Assembly (NCBI RefSeq): GCF_051401765.1 | Contig: NW_027480422.1 | Location: forward strand, 11,178,001 to 11,242,000 | DNA: 64,000 nucleotides | Source of the DNA: Calliopsis andreniformis | Taxonomy: Eukaryota > Arthropoda > Insecta > Hymenoptera > Andrenidae | Reading direction: 5' to 3' | Translations under genes and position numbers: made by a program | Shown here: positions 8,290 to 22,376 of the stretch, piece after piece | Layout of the letters: each line of letters starts with the position of its first letter | Numbering within the stretch: the first letter of the stretch is position 1 | The notes under the pieces: generated by a model | What the model was told of the DNA's origin: nothing | Databases searched by the model: none | Seen by the model: only the letters and a program-made list of their open reading frames with translations

Positions 8290-9455
8290 TTTCTTCGTTC
8301 CGGGCAACCTAGGCTTCACTCTAGAGCGTTGCTTCACCAGATCGAATAGTTAGGGCCTTAGATGTCAACGCCCGAAGCATAAAATACAAAATAAATAGAA
8401 CAGTTTTTCCATTGTATAAAACGAATAATTGCAACCAGTGTGAAAGACATGGTCATTTCTACGTTCCGGGCAACCTGGGCTTCACTCTAGGGCGTTGCTC
8501 CAACACATCGAATAGCTACGGCGTTAGGAGTCAACGTCAGAGGCATAAAATACAAAATAAATACAACAGTTTTTCCATCGTATAACAAGAATAATTGCAA
8601 CCATTGTGAAAGTGATGGTCATTTCTACATTCCGGGCTGCCTAGGCTTCACTCTAGGGCGTTGCTCCTCCAGATCGTATAGTTAGGGCCTAAGAAGTCAA
8701 CGCCAGAAGCATAAAATAAAATATAAATACAACAGTTTTTCCCTTGTATAACAGGAATAATTGCAACCAGTGTGAAAGGTATGGTCGTTTCTTCGTTCCG
8801 GGCAACCTAGGCTTCACTCTAGGGCGTTGCTCCACCACATCGGATAGCTGCGGCCTTAGAAGTCAACGCCAGAAGCATATAATACAATATAAATACAACA
8901 GTTCTTCAATCGTATACCAGGAATAATTGCAAACAGTGTGAAAGATATGGTCATTTCTACGTTGCGGGCATCCTAGGCTTCACTCTAGGGCATTGCTCCA
9001 CCACATCGAATAGCTACGGCCTTAGAAGTCCACGCCAGAAGCATAAAATACGATATATGTACAACAGTTTTTCCACCCTATAGAATAAATAATTGCAACC
9101 AGTGTGAAAGACATGGTCATTTCTACGTTCCGGGCAACCTAGGCTTCACTCTAGGGCGTTGCTCCAACACATCGAATAGCTACGGACTTAGGAGTCAACG
9201 CCAGAGGCATAAAATACAAAATAAATACAACAGTTTTTCCATCATATAACAAGAATAATTGCAACCATTGTGAAAGTGATGGTCATTTCTACATTCCGGG
9301 CAGCCTCGGCTTCACTCTATGGCGTTGCTCCAACACATCGAATAGCTACGGCCTTAGGAGTCAACGCCAGAGGCATAAAATACAAAATAAATACAACAGC
9401 TTTACCATCGTATAAAATGAATAATCGCAAACAGTGCGAAGGTAATGGTCATTTC
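8290..9455. repeat. Seven-monomer block, copy 1 (partner 11111-12276)
   Basis: Matches 11111-12276 at a constant offset of 2,821 bp (17 monomers less 1 bp) with few differences, then diverges near 9450/12270. Shared markers include the CTTCGTTCCGGG monomer and the AATCGCAAACAGTGCGAAGG monomer. Confidence 0.8.
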
Positions 9456-10570
9456 TACGTTCCGCGCAACCTAGGCTTAACTGTAGGGCGTTGCTCCACC
9501 AGATCGCATGGTTAGGGACTTAGAATTTAACGCCAGAAGCATAAAATACAATAAAAATGCAACAGTTTTTCCATAGTATAACAGGAATAATTGCAACCAA
9601 TGTGAAAGTACAGGTCATTTCTACGTCCCGGGCAACCTAGGCTTCACTCTAGGGCATTGTCCGACCAGATCGAATAGTTAGGGCCTAAGAAGTCAACGCC
9701 AGAAGCATAAAATACAGTATAAATACAACAGCTCTTCCATCGTATATAATGTATATTTGCAAACAGTGTGAAAGTAAAGGTTATTTCTACATACCGGGCA
9801 ACCTAGGTTTCGCAGTAGGGCGCTGCTCCGCCAGATCGAATAGCTAGGGACTTAGAGGTCAACCCCAGAAGCATAAAATACAATAAAAATGCAACAGTTT
9901 TTCCATCGTATAACAGGAAAGCTGCAACCAGTGTGAAAGTACTGGTCATTTCTATGTTCCGGGTGACCTAGGCTTCACTCTAGGGCGTTGCTCCTCCAGA
10001 TCGTATAGTTAGGGCCTAAGAAGTCAACACCAGAAGCATAAAATACAGTATAAATACAACAGTTTTTAACTTGTATAACAGGAATAATTGCAACCAGTGT
10101 GAAAGCTATGGTCATTTCTGCATTCCGGGCAACCTAGGCTTCACTCTAGGTCGTTGCTCCTCCAGATAGAATAGTTAGGGCCCAGGAAGTCAACGCCAGA
10201 AGAATAAAATACAAAATAAATAGAACAGTTTTTCCATTGTATAAAACGAATAATTGCAACCAGTGTGAAAGACATGGTCATCTCTACGTTCCGGGCAACC
10301 TGGGCTTCACTCTAGGGCATTGCTCCACCACATCGAATAACTACGGCCTTAGGAGTCAACGCCAGAGGCATAAAATACAATTTAAATACAACAGTTTTTC
10401 CATCGTATAACAAGAATAATTGCAACCATTGTGAAAGTGATGGTCATTTCTACATTCCGGGCAACGTGGGCTTCTCTCTGGGGCGTTTCTCCACCACATC
10501 GAATAACTACGGCACTAGAAGTCAACGCCTGAAGCATAAAATATAATATAAATACAACAGTTTTTCCATC
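9440..10570. repeat. Seven-monomer block, copy 1 (partner 17072-18202)
   Basis: Matches 17072-18202 at an offset of 7,632 bp. The run begins in the CTTAACTGTAGGG monomer with GATCGCATGG and ends after the ACGTGGGCTTC monomer. Flanks on both sides differ, so this is a dispersed block copy inside the array rather than a simple tandem step. Confidence 0.8.
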
Positions 10571-11110
10571 GTATATAATGTATATTTGCAAACAGTGTGA
10601 AAGTAAAGGTCATTTCTACGTACCGGGCAACCTAGGTTTCGCTGTAGGGCGCTGCTCTGCCAGATCGAATAGCTAGGGACTTAGAAGTCAACCCCAGAAG
10701 CATAAAATACAATAAAGGTACAACTGTTTTTCCATCGTATAAAATGTATAATTGCAAGGACTGTGAAGGCAATGGTCATTTCTACGTTCCGGGCAACCTA
10801 GGCTTCACTCTACAGAGTTGCTTCACCAGATCGTATAGTTAGGGCCTTAGATGTCAACGCCCGAAGCATAAAATACAAAATAAATAGAACAGTTTTTCCA
10901 TTGTATAAAACGAATAATTGCAACCAGTGTGAAAGTTATGGTCATTTCTACGTTCCGGGCAACCTAGGCTTAACTGTAGGGCGTTGCTCCACCAGATCGC
11001 ATAGTTAGGGACTTAGAATTTAACGCCAGAAGCATAAAATACAATAAAAATGCAACAGTTTTTCCATAGTATAACAGGAATAATTGCAACCAATGTGAAA
11101 CTACAGGTCA

Positions 11111-12276
11111 TTTCTACGTTCCGGGCAACCTAGGCTTCACTCTAGAGCGTTGCTTCACCAGATCGAATAGTTAGGGCCTTAGATGTCAACGCCCGAAGCA
11201 TAAAATACAAACTAAATAAAACAGTTTTTCCATTGTATAAAACGAATAATTGCAACCAGTGTGAAAGACATGGTCATTTCTACGTTCCGGGCAACCTGGG
11301 CTTCACTCTAGGGCGTTGCTCCAACACATCGAATAGCTACGGCGTTAGGAGTCAACGTCAGAGGCATAAAATACAAAATAAATACAACAGTTTTTCCATC
11401 GTATAACAAGAATAATTGCATCCATTGTGAAAGTGATGGTCATTTCTACATTCCGGGCTGCCTAGGCTTCACTCTAGGGCGTTGGTCCTCCAGATCGTAT
11501 AGTTAGGGCCTAAGAAGTCAACGCCAGAAACATAAAATAAATTATAAATACAACAGTTTTTCCCTTGTATAACAGGAATAATTGCAACCAGTGTGAAAGG
11601 TATGGTCATTTCTTCGTTCCGGGCAACCTAGGCCTCACTCTAGGGCGTTGCTCCACCACATCGGATAGCTGCGGCCTTAGAAGTCAACGCCAGAAGCATA
11701 TAATACAATATAAATACAACAGTTCTTCAATCGTATACCAGGAATAATTGCAAACAGTGTGAAAGATATTGTCATTTCTACGTTGCGGGCATCCTAGGCT
11801 TCACTCTAGGGCATTGCTCCACCACATCGAATAGCTACGGCCTTAGAAGTCCACGCCACAAGCATAAAATACGATATATGTACAACAGTTTTTCCACCCT
11901 ATAGAATAAATAATTGCAACCAGTGTGAAAGACATGGTCATTTCTACGTTCCGGGCAACCTAGGCTTCACTCTAGGGCGTTGCTCCAACACATCGAATAG
12001 CTACGGCCTTAGGAGTCAACGCCAGAGGCATAAAATACAAAATAAATACAACAGTTTTTCCATCGTATAACAAGAATAATTGCAACCATTGTGAAAGTGA
12101 TGGTCATTTCTACATTCCGGGCAGCCTCGGCTTCACTCTATGGCGTTGCTCCAACACATCGAATAGCTACGGCCTTAGGAGTCAACGCCAGAGGCATAAA
12201 ATACAAAATAAATACAACAGCTTTACCATCGTATAAAATGAATAATCGCAAACAGTGCGAAGGTAATGGTCACTTC
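11111..12276. repeat. Seven-monomer block, copy 2 (partner 8290-9455)
   Basis: Second copy of the block at 8290-9455, carrying its own substitutions (for example GGCCTCACTC in place of GGCTTCACTC near 11632), so the copy is not brand new. Confidence 0.8.
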
Positions 12277-15200
12277 CACGTTCCGGGCAACCTAGGCTTC
12301 ACTATAGGGCGTTGGTCCACCAGATCCAATAGCTAGGGCCTAAGAAGTCAACGCCAGGAGCACCAAATACAAAATAAAGACAACAGTTTTTCCATCGTAT
12401 AAAACGAATAATTGCAACCAATATGAAGGCTATGGTCATTTCTACGTTCCGGGCAACCTAGGCTTCACTCTAGGGCGTTGCTCAACCATATCGTATAGCT
12501 ACGGCCCTAGAAGACAACGCCATAACTATAAAATACAATATAAATACAACAGTCTTTCCATCGTATAAAACGGATAATTGCAACCAGTGTGAAAGTGATG
12601 GTCATTTCTACGTTCCGGGCAACCTAGGCTTCAGTCTAGGGCGTGGTTCCCCCACATCGAATAATTAGGGCCTAAGAAGCCTACGCCAGAAGCATAAAGT
12701 ACAATATAAATACCACAGTATTTCCATCGTATAACAGGAATAATTGCAACCAGAGTGAAGGTGATGGTCATTTCTAAGTTCCGGGCAACCTAGGCTTCAC
12801 TCGAGGGCGTTGCTCCACCACATCGAATAGCTACGGCCCTAGAAGACAACGCCATAACTATAAAATACAATATAAATGCAACAGTCTTTCCATCGTATAA
12901 AACGAATAATTGCAACCAGTCTGATAGTTATGGTCATTTCTACGTTCCGGGCAACCTAGGCTTCACCCTAGGGCGTCGCTCCACCAGATCGAATAGTTAG
13001 GGCCTAAGAAGTCAATGCCAGAAGCATAAAATACGATATATGTATAACAGTTTTTCCATCGTATAACAGGAATAATTGCAACCAGTGTGAAAGTTATGGT
13101 CATTTCTACGTTTCCGGCAGCCTAGGCTTAACTGTAGGACGTTGCTCCACCAGATCGCATAGTTAGGGACTTAGAATTTAACGCCAGAAGCATAAAATGC
13201 AATAAAAATGCACCAGTTTTTCCATAGTATAACAGGAATAATTGCAACCAGTTTGAAAGTACAGGTCTTATCTACGTTCCGGGCAACCTAGGCTTCGCTC
13301 TAGGGCCTTGCTCCACTAGATCGAATAGCTAGGGACTTAGAAGTCAACGCCAGAGGCATAAAATACAATAAAAATGCAACAGTTTTTCCACCGTATAACA
13401 GGAATAACTGCAACCAGTGTGAAAGTACTGGTCATTTCTATGTTTCCGGTAACCTAGGCTTCACTCTAGGGCGTTGCTCCACCCGATCGAATAGCTAGGG
13501 ACTTAGCATTCAGCGCCAGAAGAATAAAATACAACATATGTACAACAGTTTTTCCATCGTATAAAATGTATAATTGCAAGCAGTGTGAAGGTAATGGTCA
13601 TTTCTGCGTTCTGGGCAACCTAGGCTTCACTCTAGAGCGTTGCTCCACCAGATCGAATGGTTAGGGCCTTAGAATTTAACGCCAGAACCATAAAATACAA
13701 TAAAAATGCAACAGTTTTTCCATAGTATAACAGGAATAATTGCAACCAATGTGAAAGTACAGGTCATTTCTACGTTCCGGGCAACCTAGGCTTCGCTCTA
13801 GGGCCTTGCTCCACTAGATCGAATAGCTAGGGACTTAGAAGTCAACCCCAGAAGCATAAAATACAAAATAAGTAGAACAGCTTTTCCATTGTATAAAACG
13901 AATAATTGCAACCAGTGTGAAAGCTATGGTCATTTATACGTTCCGGGCAACCTAGGCTTCACTCTAGGGCATTGTCCGACCAGAACGAATAGTTAGGGCC
14001 TATGAAGTCAACGCCAGAAGCATAAAATACAATATAAATACAACAGCTCTCCCATCGTATATAATGTATATTTGCAAACAGTGTGAAAGTAAAGGTCATT
14101 TCTACGTACCGGGCAACCTAGGTTTCGCTGTAGGGCGCTGCTCTGCCAGATCGAATAGCTAGGGACTTAGAAGTCAACCCCAGAAGCATAAAATACAATA
14201 AAAGTACAACAGTTTTTCCATCGTATAAAATGTATAATTGCAAGGACTGTGAAGGCAATGGTCATTTCTACGTTCCGGGCAACCTAGGCTTCACTCTAGA
14301 GAGTTGCTTCACCAGATCGTATAGTTAGGGCCTTAGATGTCAACGCCCGAAGCATAAAATACAAAATAAATAGAACAGTTTTTCCATTGTTTAAAACGAA
14401 TAATTGCAACCAGTGTGAAAGTTATGGTCATTTCTACGTTCCGGGCTACCTAGGCTTAACTGTAGGGCGTTGCTCCACCACATCGAATAGCTACCGCCTT
14501 AGAAGTCAACGCCATAACTATAAAGAACAATATAAATACAACAGTTTTTCCATTGTATAAAATGTATAATTGCAAGGACTGTGAAGGCAATGGTCATTTC
14601 TACGTTCCGGGCAACCTAGGCTTCGCTCTAGGGACTTGCTCCACCAGATCGAATAGCTAGGGACTTAGAAGTCAACGCCAGAGGCATAAAATACAACAAA
14701 ATGCAACAGGTTTTCCATCGTATAACATGAATAACTGCAACCAGTGTGAAAGTACTGGTCATTTTTATGTTCCCGGTAACCTAGGCTTCACTCTAGGGCG
14801 TTGCTCCACCACATCGAATATCTACGGCCTTAGAAGTCAACGCCATAACTATAAAAAACAATATAAATACAACAGTTCTTCCAGTGTATAAAATGAATAA
14901 TTGCAACCAGAGTGAAGGTGATGGTCATTTCTACATCCCGGGCAACCTAGGCTTCACTCTAGGGCATTGCCCGACCAGATCGAATAGTTAGGGCCTAAGA
15001 AGTCAACGCCAGAAGCATAAAATACAATATAAATACAACAGCTCTTCCATCGTATATAATGTATATTTGCAAACAGTGTGAAAGTAAAGGTCATTTCTAC
15101 ATACCGGGCAACCTAGGTTTCGCTGTAGGGCGCTGTTCCGCCAGATCGAATAGCTAGGGACTTAGAAGTCAACCCCAGAAGCATAAAATACAATAAAAAT

Positions 15201-17071
15201 GCAACAGTTTTTCCATCGTATAACAGGAAAGCTGCAACCAGTGTGAAAGTACTGGTCATTTCTATGTTCCGGGTGACCTAGGCTTCACTCTAGGGCATTG
15301 CTCCACCAGATGGAATAGCTAGGTACTTAGAATTCAACGCCAGGAGAACAAAATACAACATAAGTACAACAGTTTTTCCATCGTATAAAATGTATAATTG
15401 CAAGAAGTGCGAAGGTAATGGTCATTTCTACGTTCCGGGCAACCTAGGCTTCACTCTAGGTCATTGCTCCACCACATCGAATAGCTACCGCCTTAGAACT
15501 CAACGCCATAACTATAAAGAACAATATAAATACAACAGTTTTTCCATCGTATAAAATGTATAATTGCAAGAAGTGCGAAGGTAATGGTCATTTCTACGTT
15601 CCGGGCAACCTAGGCTTCACTCTAGGGCATTGCTCCAACACATCGAATAGCTACGGCCTTAGGAGTCAACGCCAGAGGCATAAAATACAAAATAAATACA
15701 ACAGTTTTTCCATCGTATAACAAGAATAATTGCAACCATTGTGAAAGTGATGGTCATTTCTACATTCCGGGCAGCCTAGGCTTCACTCTAGGGCGTTGCT
15801 CCTCCAGATCGTGTAGTTAGGGCCTAGGAAGTCAGCGCCAGGAGCATAAAATAAAATATAAATACAACAGTTTTTCCCTTTTATAACAGGAATAATTGCA
15901 ACCAGTATGAAAGGTATGGTCATTTCTTCGTTCCGGGCAACCTAGGCTTCACTCTAGGGCGTTGCTCCACCACATCGGATAGCTGCGGCCTTAGAAGTCA
16001 ACGCCAGAAGCATAAAATACAATATAAATACAACAGTTCTTCAATCGTATACCAGGAATAATTGCAAACAGTGTGAAAGATATGGTCATTTCTACGTTGC
16101 GGGCATCCTAGGCTTCACTCCAGGGCATTGCTCCACCACATCGAATAGCTACGGCCTTAGAAGTCAACGCCATAACTATAAAAAACAATATAAATACAAC
16201 AGTTTTTCCATTGTATAACAGGAATAATTGCAACCAGTGTGAAAGTGATGGTCATTTCTACGTTCCGGGCAACCTAGGCTTCACTCTAGGGCGTTGCTCC
16301 ACCACATCGGATAGCTGCGGCCTTAGAAGTCAACGCCAGAAGCATAAAATACAATATAAATACAACAGTTTTTCAATCGTATAACAGGAATAATTGCAAA
16401 CAGTGTGAAAGATATGGTCATTTCTACTTTGCGGGCATCCTAGGCTTCACTCTAGGGCATTGCTCCACCACATCGAATAGCTACGGCCTTAGAAGTCAAC
16501 GCCATAACTATAAAAAACAATATTAATACAACAGTTTTTCCATTGTATAAAATGTATAATTGCAAGGACTGTGAAGGCAATGGTCATTTCTACGTTCCGC
16601 GCAACCTAGGCTTCACTCTAGAGCGTTGCTTCACCAGATCGAATAGTTAGGGCCTTAGATGTCAACGCCCGAAGCATAAAATACAAAATAAATAGAACAG
16701 TTTTTCCATTGTATAAAACGAATAATTGCAACCAGTGTGAAAGTTATGGTCATTTCTACGTTCCGGGCAACCTAGGATTAACTGTAGGGCGTTGCTCCAC
16801 CAGATCGCATGGTTAGGGACTTAGAATTTAACGCCAGAAGCATAAAATACAATAAAAATGCAACAGTTTTTCCATAGTATAACAGGAATAATTGCAACCA
16901 ATGTGAAAGTACAGGTCATTTCTACGTTCCGGGCAACCTAGGCTTCGCTCTAGGGACTTGCTCCACCAGATCGAATAGCTAGGGACTTAGAAGTCAACGC
17001 CATAACTATAAAGAACAATATAAATACAACAGTTTTCCATTGTATAAAATGTATAATTGCAAGAACTGTGA

Positions 17072-18202
17072 AGGCAATGGTCATTTCTACGTTCCGCGCA
17101 ACCTAGGCTTAACTGTAGGGCGTTGCTCCACCAGATCGCATGGTTAGGGACTTAGAATTTAACGCCAGAAGCATAAAATACAATAAAAATGCAACAGTTT
17201 TTCCATAGTATAACAGGAATAATTGCAACCAATGTGAAAGTACAGGTCATTTCTACGTCCCGGGCAACCTAGGCTTCACTCTAGGGCATTGTCCGACCAG
17301 ATCGAATAGTTAGGGCCTAAGAAGTCAACGCCAGAAGCATAAAATACAGTATAAATACAACAGCTCTTCCATCGTATATAATGTATATTTGCAAACAGTG
17401 TGAAAGTAAAGGTCATTTCTACATACCGGGCAACCTAGGTTTCGCAGTAGGGCGCTGCTCCGCCAGATCGAATAGCTAGGAACTTAGAGGTCAACCCCAG
17501 AAGCATAAAATACAATAAAAATGCAACAGTTCTTCCATCGTATAACAGGAAAGCTGCAACCAGTGTGAAAGTACTGGTCATTTCTATGTTCCGGGTGACC
17601 TAGGCTTCACTCTAGGGCGTTGCTCCTCCAGATCGTATAGTTAGGGCCTAAGAAGTCAACACCAGAAGTATAAAATACAGTATAAATACAACAGTTTTTA
17701 ACTTGTATAACAGGAATAATTGCAACCAGTGTGAAAGCTATGGTCATTTCTGCATTCCGGGCAACCTAGGCTTCACTCTAGGTCGTTGCTCCTCCAGATA
17801 GAATAGTTAGGGCCCAGGAAGTCAACGCCAGAAGAATAAAATACAAAATAAATAGAACAGTTTTTCCATTGTATAAAACGAATAATTGCAACCAGTGTGA
17901 AAGACATGGTCATCTCTACGTTCCGGGCAACCTGGGCTTCACTCTAGGGCATTGCTCCACCACATCGAATAACTACGGCCTTAGGAGTCAACGCCAGAGG
18001 CATAAAATACAATTTAAATACAACAGTTTTTCCATCGTATAACAAGAATAATTGCAACCATTGTGAAAGTGATGGTCATTTCTACATTCCGGGCAACGTG
18101 GGCTTCTATCTGGGGCGTTTCTCCACCACATCGAATAACTACGGCACTAGAAGTCAACGCCTGAAGCATAAAATATAATATAAATACAACAGTTTTTCCA
18201 TC
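17072..18202. repeat. Seven-monomer block, copy 2 (partner 9440-10570)
   Basis: Second copy of 9440-10570 with only scattered substitutions, for example CTATCTGG versus CTCTCTGG near 18108. Confidence 0.8.
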
Positions 18203-20182
18203 GTATAACAAGAATAATTGCAACCAGTGTGAAAGTGATGGTCATTTCTACGTTCCGGGCAACCTAGGCTTCACTCCAGGGCGGTGGCCCACCAGGTCGA
18301 ATAGTTAGGGTCTTAGAAAACAACTCCAGACGCATAAAATACAATATAAATACAACAGTGTTTCCACGGTATATAACGAATAATTGCAACCAGTATGAAA
18401 GTTATGGTCATTTCTACGTTCCGCGCAACCTAGGCTTCACCCTAGGGCGTTGCTCCACCAGATCGAATAGTTAGGGCCTAAGAAGTGAACGCCAGAAGCA
18501 TAAAATACAATAGAAATACAACAGTTTTTCCATCGCATAACAGGAATAATTGCAACCAGTGTGAAAGCTATGGCCATTTCTACGTTCCGGGCAACCTAGG
18601 CTTCACTCTAGGGCGTTTCTCCACGACACCGAATAGCTACGGCCCTAGAAGACAACGCCTGAAGCATAAAATATAATATAAATAAAACAGTTTTTCCATC
18701 GTATAACAAGAATAATTGCAACCAGTGTGAAAGTGATGGTCATTTCTACGTTCCGGGCTACCTAGGCTTCACTCTAGGGCATTGCTCCACCACATCGAAT
18801 AGCTACCGCCTTAGAAGTCAACGCCATAACTATAAAGAACAATATAAATACAACAGTTTTTCCATTGTATAAAATGTATAATTGCAAGGACTGTGAAGGC
18901 AATGGTCATTTCTACGTTCCGCGCAACCTAGGCTTCACCCTAGAGCGTTGCTTCACCAGATCGAATAGTTAGGGCCTTAGATGTCAACGCCCGAAGCATA
19001 AAATACAAAATAAATAGAACAGTTTTTCCATTGTATAAAACGAATAATTGCAACCAGTGTGAAAGTTATGGTCATTTCTACGTTCCGGGCAACCTAGGCT
19101 TAACTGTAGGGCGTTGCTCCACCAGATCGCATGGTTAGGGACTTAGAATTTAACGCCAGAAGCATAAAATACAATAAAAATGCAACAGTTTTTCCATCGT
19201 ATAACAAGTATAATTGCAACCATTGTGAAAGTGATGGTCATTTCTACATTCCGGGCAACGTAGGCTTCACTCTAGTGCGTTTCTCCACCACATCGAATAA
19301 CTACGGCACTAGAAGTCAACGCCTGAAGCATAAAATATAATATAAATACAACAGTTTTTCCATCGTATAACAAGAATAATTGCAACCAGTGTGAAAGTGA
19401 CGGTCATTTCTACGTTCCGGGCAACCTAGGCTTCACTCTAGGGCGTTGTGCCTCCAGATCGAATAGCTAGGGCCTAAGAAGTCTACACCAGAAACATAAA
19501 ATACAACATAAATACAACAGTTTTTCCATCGTATAACAGGAATAATTGCAACCAGTGTGAAAGTGATGGTCATTTCTACGTTCCGGGCAACCTAGGCTTC
19601 AGTCTAGGGTGTGGTTCCCCCACATCGAATAATTAGGGCCTAAGAAGCCTACGCCAGAAGCATAAAGTACAATATAAATACCACAGTATTTCCATCGTAT
19701 AACAGGAATAATTGCAACCAGAGTGAAGGTGATGGTCATTTCTAAGTTCCGGGCAACCTAGGCTTCACTCTAGAGCGTTGCTCCACCAGATCGAATAGCT
19801 AGGACCTTAGAAGTCAACGCCAGAAGCACAAAATAAAATAAAAATACAACAGTTATTACATCGTATAAAAGGAATAATTACAACCAGTGTGAAAGTAATG
19901 GTCATTTCTACGTTCCGAGCAACCTAGGTTTCGCACTATGGCGTTGCTCCACCACATCGAATAGTTGGGGCCTTAGAAGTCAATGCCAGAAGCATAAAAC
20001 ACAATATAAATACAACCGTTTTTCCATTGTATAAAATGAATAATTGCAAACAGTGTGGAAGTAATGGTTATTTCTACGGGCCGGGCAACCTAGGCTTCAC
20101 TCTAGGGCGTTGCTCCACCACATCGGATAGCTGCGGCCTTATGAGTCAACGCCAGAAGCATAAAATACAATATAAATACAAC

Positions 20183-21510
20183 AGTTCTTCAACCGTATAC
20201 CAGGAATAATTGCAAACAGTGTGAAAGGTATGGTCATTTCTACGTTGCGGGCATCCTAGGCTTCACTCTAGGGCATTGCTCCACCACATCGAATAGCTAC
20301 GGCCTTAGAAGTCAACGCCATAACTATAAAAAACAATATAAATACAACAGTTTTTCCATTGCATAACAGGAATAATTGCAACCAGTGTGAAAGTGATGGT
20401 CATTTCTACGTTCCGGGCAACCTAGGCTTCACTCTAGGGCGTTGCTCCACCACATCGGATAGCTGCGGCCTTAGAAGTCAACGCCAGAAGCATGAAATAC
20501 AATATAAATACAACAGTTTTTCAATCGTATAACAGGAATAATTGCAAACAGTGTGAAAGATATGGTCATTTCTACGTTGCGGGCATCCTAGGCTTCACTC
20601 TAGGGCATTGCTCCACCACATCGAATAGCTGCGGCCTTAGAAGTCAACGCCATAACTATAAAGAACAATATAAATACAACAGTTTTTCCATTGTATAAAA
20701 TGAATAATTGCAACCAGTGTGAAAGACATGGTCATTTCTACGTTCCGGGCAACCTAGGCTTCACTCTAGGGCGTTGCTCCAACACATCAAATAGCTACGG
20801 CCTCAGGAGTCAACGCCAGAGGCATAAAATACAAAATAAATACAACAGTTTTTCCATCGTATAACAAGAATAATTGCAACCATTGTGAAAGTGATGGTCA
20901 TTTCTACATTCCGGGCAGCCTAGGCTTAACTCTATGGCGTTGCTCCAACACATCGAATAGCTACGGCCTTAGGAGTCAACGCCAGAGGCATAAAATACAA
21001 AATAAATACAACAGTTTTTCCATCGTATAACAAGAATAATTGCAACCATTTTGAAAGTGATGGTCATTTCTACATTCCGGGCAACGTGGGCTTCTCTCTG
21101 GGGCGTTTCTCCACCACATCGAATAACTACGGCACTAGAAGTCAACGCCTGAAGCATAAAATATAATATAAATACAACAGTTTTTCCATCGTATAACAAG
21201 AATAATTGCAACCAGTGTGAAAGTGACGGTCATTTCTACGTTCCGGGCAACCTAGGCTTCACTCTAGGGCGTTGTGCTTCCAGATCGAATAGCTAGGGCC
21301 TAAGAAGTCTACACCAGAAACATAAAATACAACATAAATACAACAGTTTTTCCATCGTATAACAGGAATAATTGCAACCAGTGTGAAAGTGATGGTCATT
21401 TCTACGTTCCGGGCAACCTAGGCTTCAGTCTAGGGTGTGGTTCCCCCACATCGAATAATTAGGGCCTAAGAAGCCTACGCCAGAAGCATAAAGTACAATA
21501 TAAATACCAC
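20183..21510. repeat. Eight-monomer unit, copy 1
   Basis: 1,328 bp (exactly eight monomers) starting at an AGTTCTTCAA variant. It is followed directly by a partial second copy at 21511-22376. Confidence 0.85.
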
Positions 21511-22376
21511 AGTTCTTCAATCGTATACCAGGAATAATTGCAAACAGTGTGAAAGGTATGGTCATTTCTACGTTGCGGGCATCCTAGGCTTCACTCTAGG
21601 GCATTGCTCCACCACATCGAATAGCTACGGCCTTAGAAGTCAACGCCATAACTATAAAAAACAATATAAATACAACAGTTTTTCCATTGTATAACAGGAA
21701 TAATTGCAACCAGTGTGAAAGTGATGGTCATTTCTACGTTCCGGGCAACCTAGGCTTCACTCTAGGGCGTTGCTCCACCACATCGGATAGCTGCGGCCTT
21801 AGAAGTCAACGCCAGAAGCATGAAATACAATATAAATACAACAGTTTTTCAATCGTATAACAGGAATGATTGCAAACAGTGTGAAAGATATGGTCATTTC
21901 TACGTTGCGGGCATCCTAGGCTTCACTCTAGGGCATTGCTCCACCACATCGAATAGCTGCGGCCTTAGAAGTCAACGCCATAACTATAAAGAACAATATA
22001 AATACAACAGTTTTTCCATTGTATAAAATGAATAATTGCAACCAGTGTGAAAGACATGGTCCTTTCTACGTTCCGGGCAACCTAGGCTTCACTCTAGGGC
22101 GTTGCTCCAACACATCGAATAGCTACGGCCACAGGAGTCAACGCCAGAGGCATAAAATACAAAATAAATACAACAGTTTTTCCATCGTATAACAAGAATA
22201 ATTGCAACCATTGTGAAAGTGATGGTCATTTCTACATTCCGGGCAGCCTAGGCTTAACTCTATGGCGTTGCTCCAACACATCGAATAGCTACGGCCTTAG
22301 GAGTCAACGCCAGAGGCATAAAATACAAAATAAATACAACAGTTTTTCCATCGTATAACAAGAATAATTGCAACCA
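21511..22376. repeat. Eight-monomer unit, partial copy 2
   Basis: First 866 bp of the unit at 20183, with about six substitutions seen. It then jumps one monomer ahead into the GTGACGGTCATT monomer, consistent with loss of one monomer. Confidence 0.85.
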
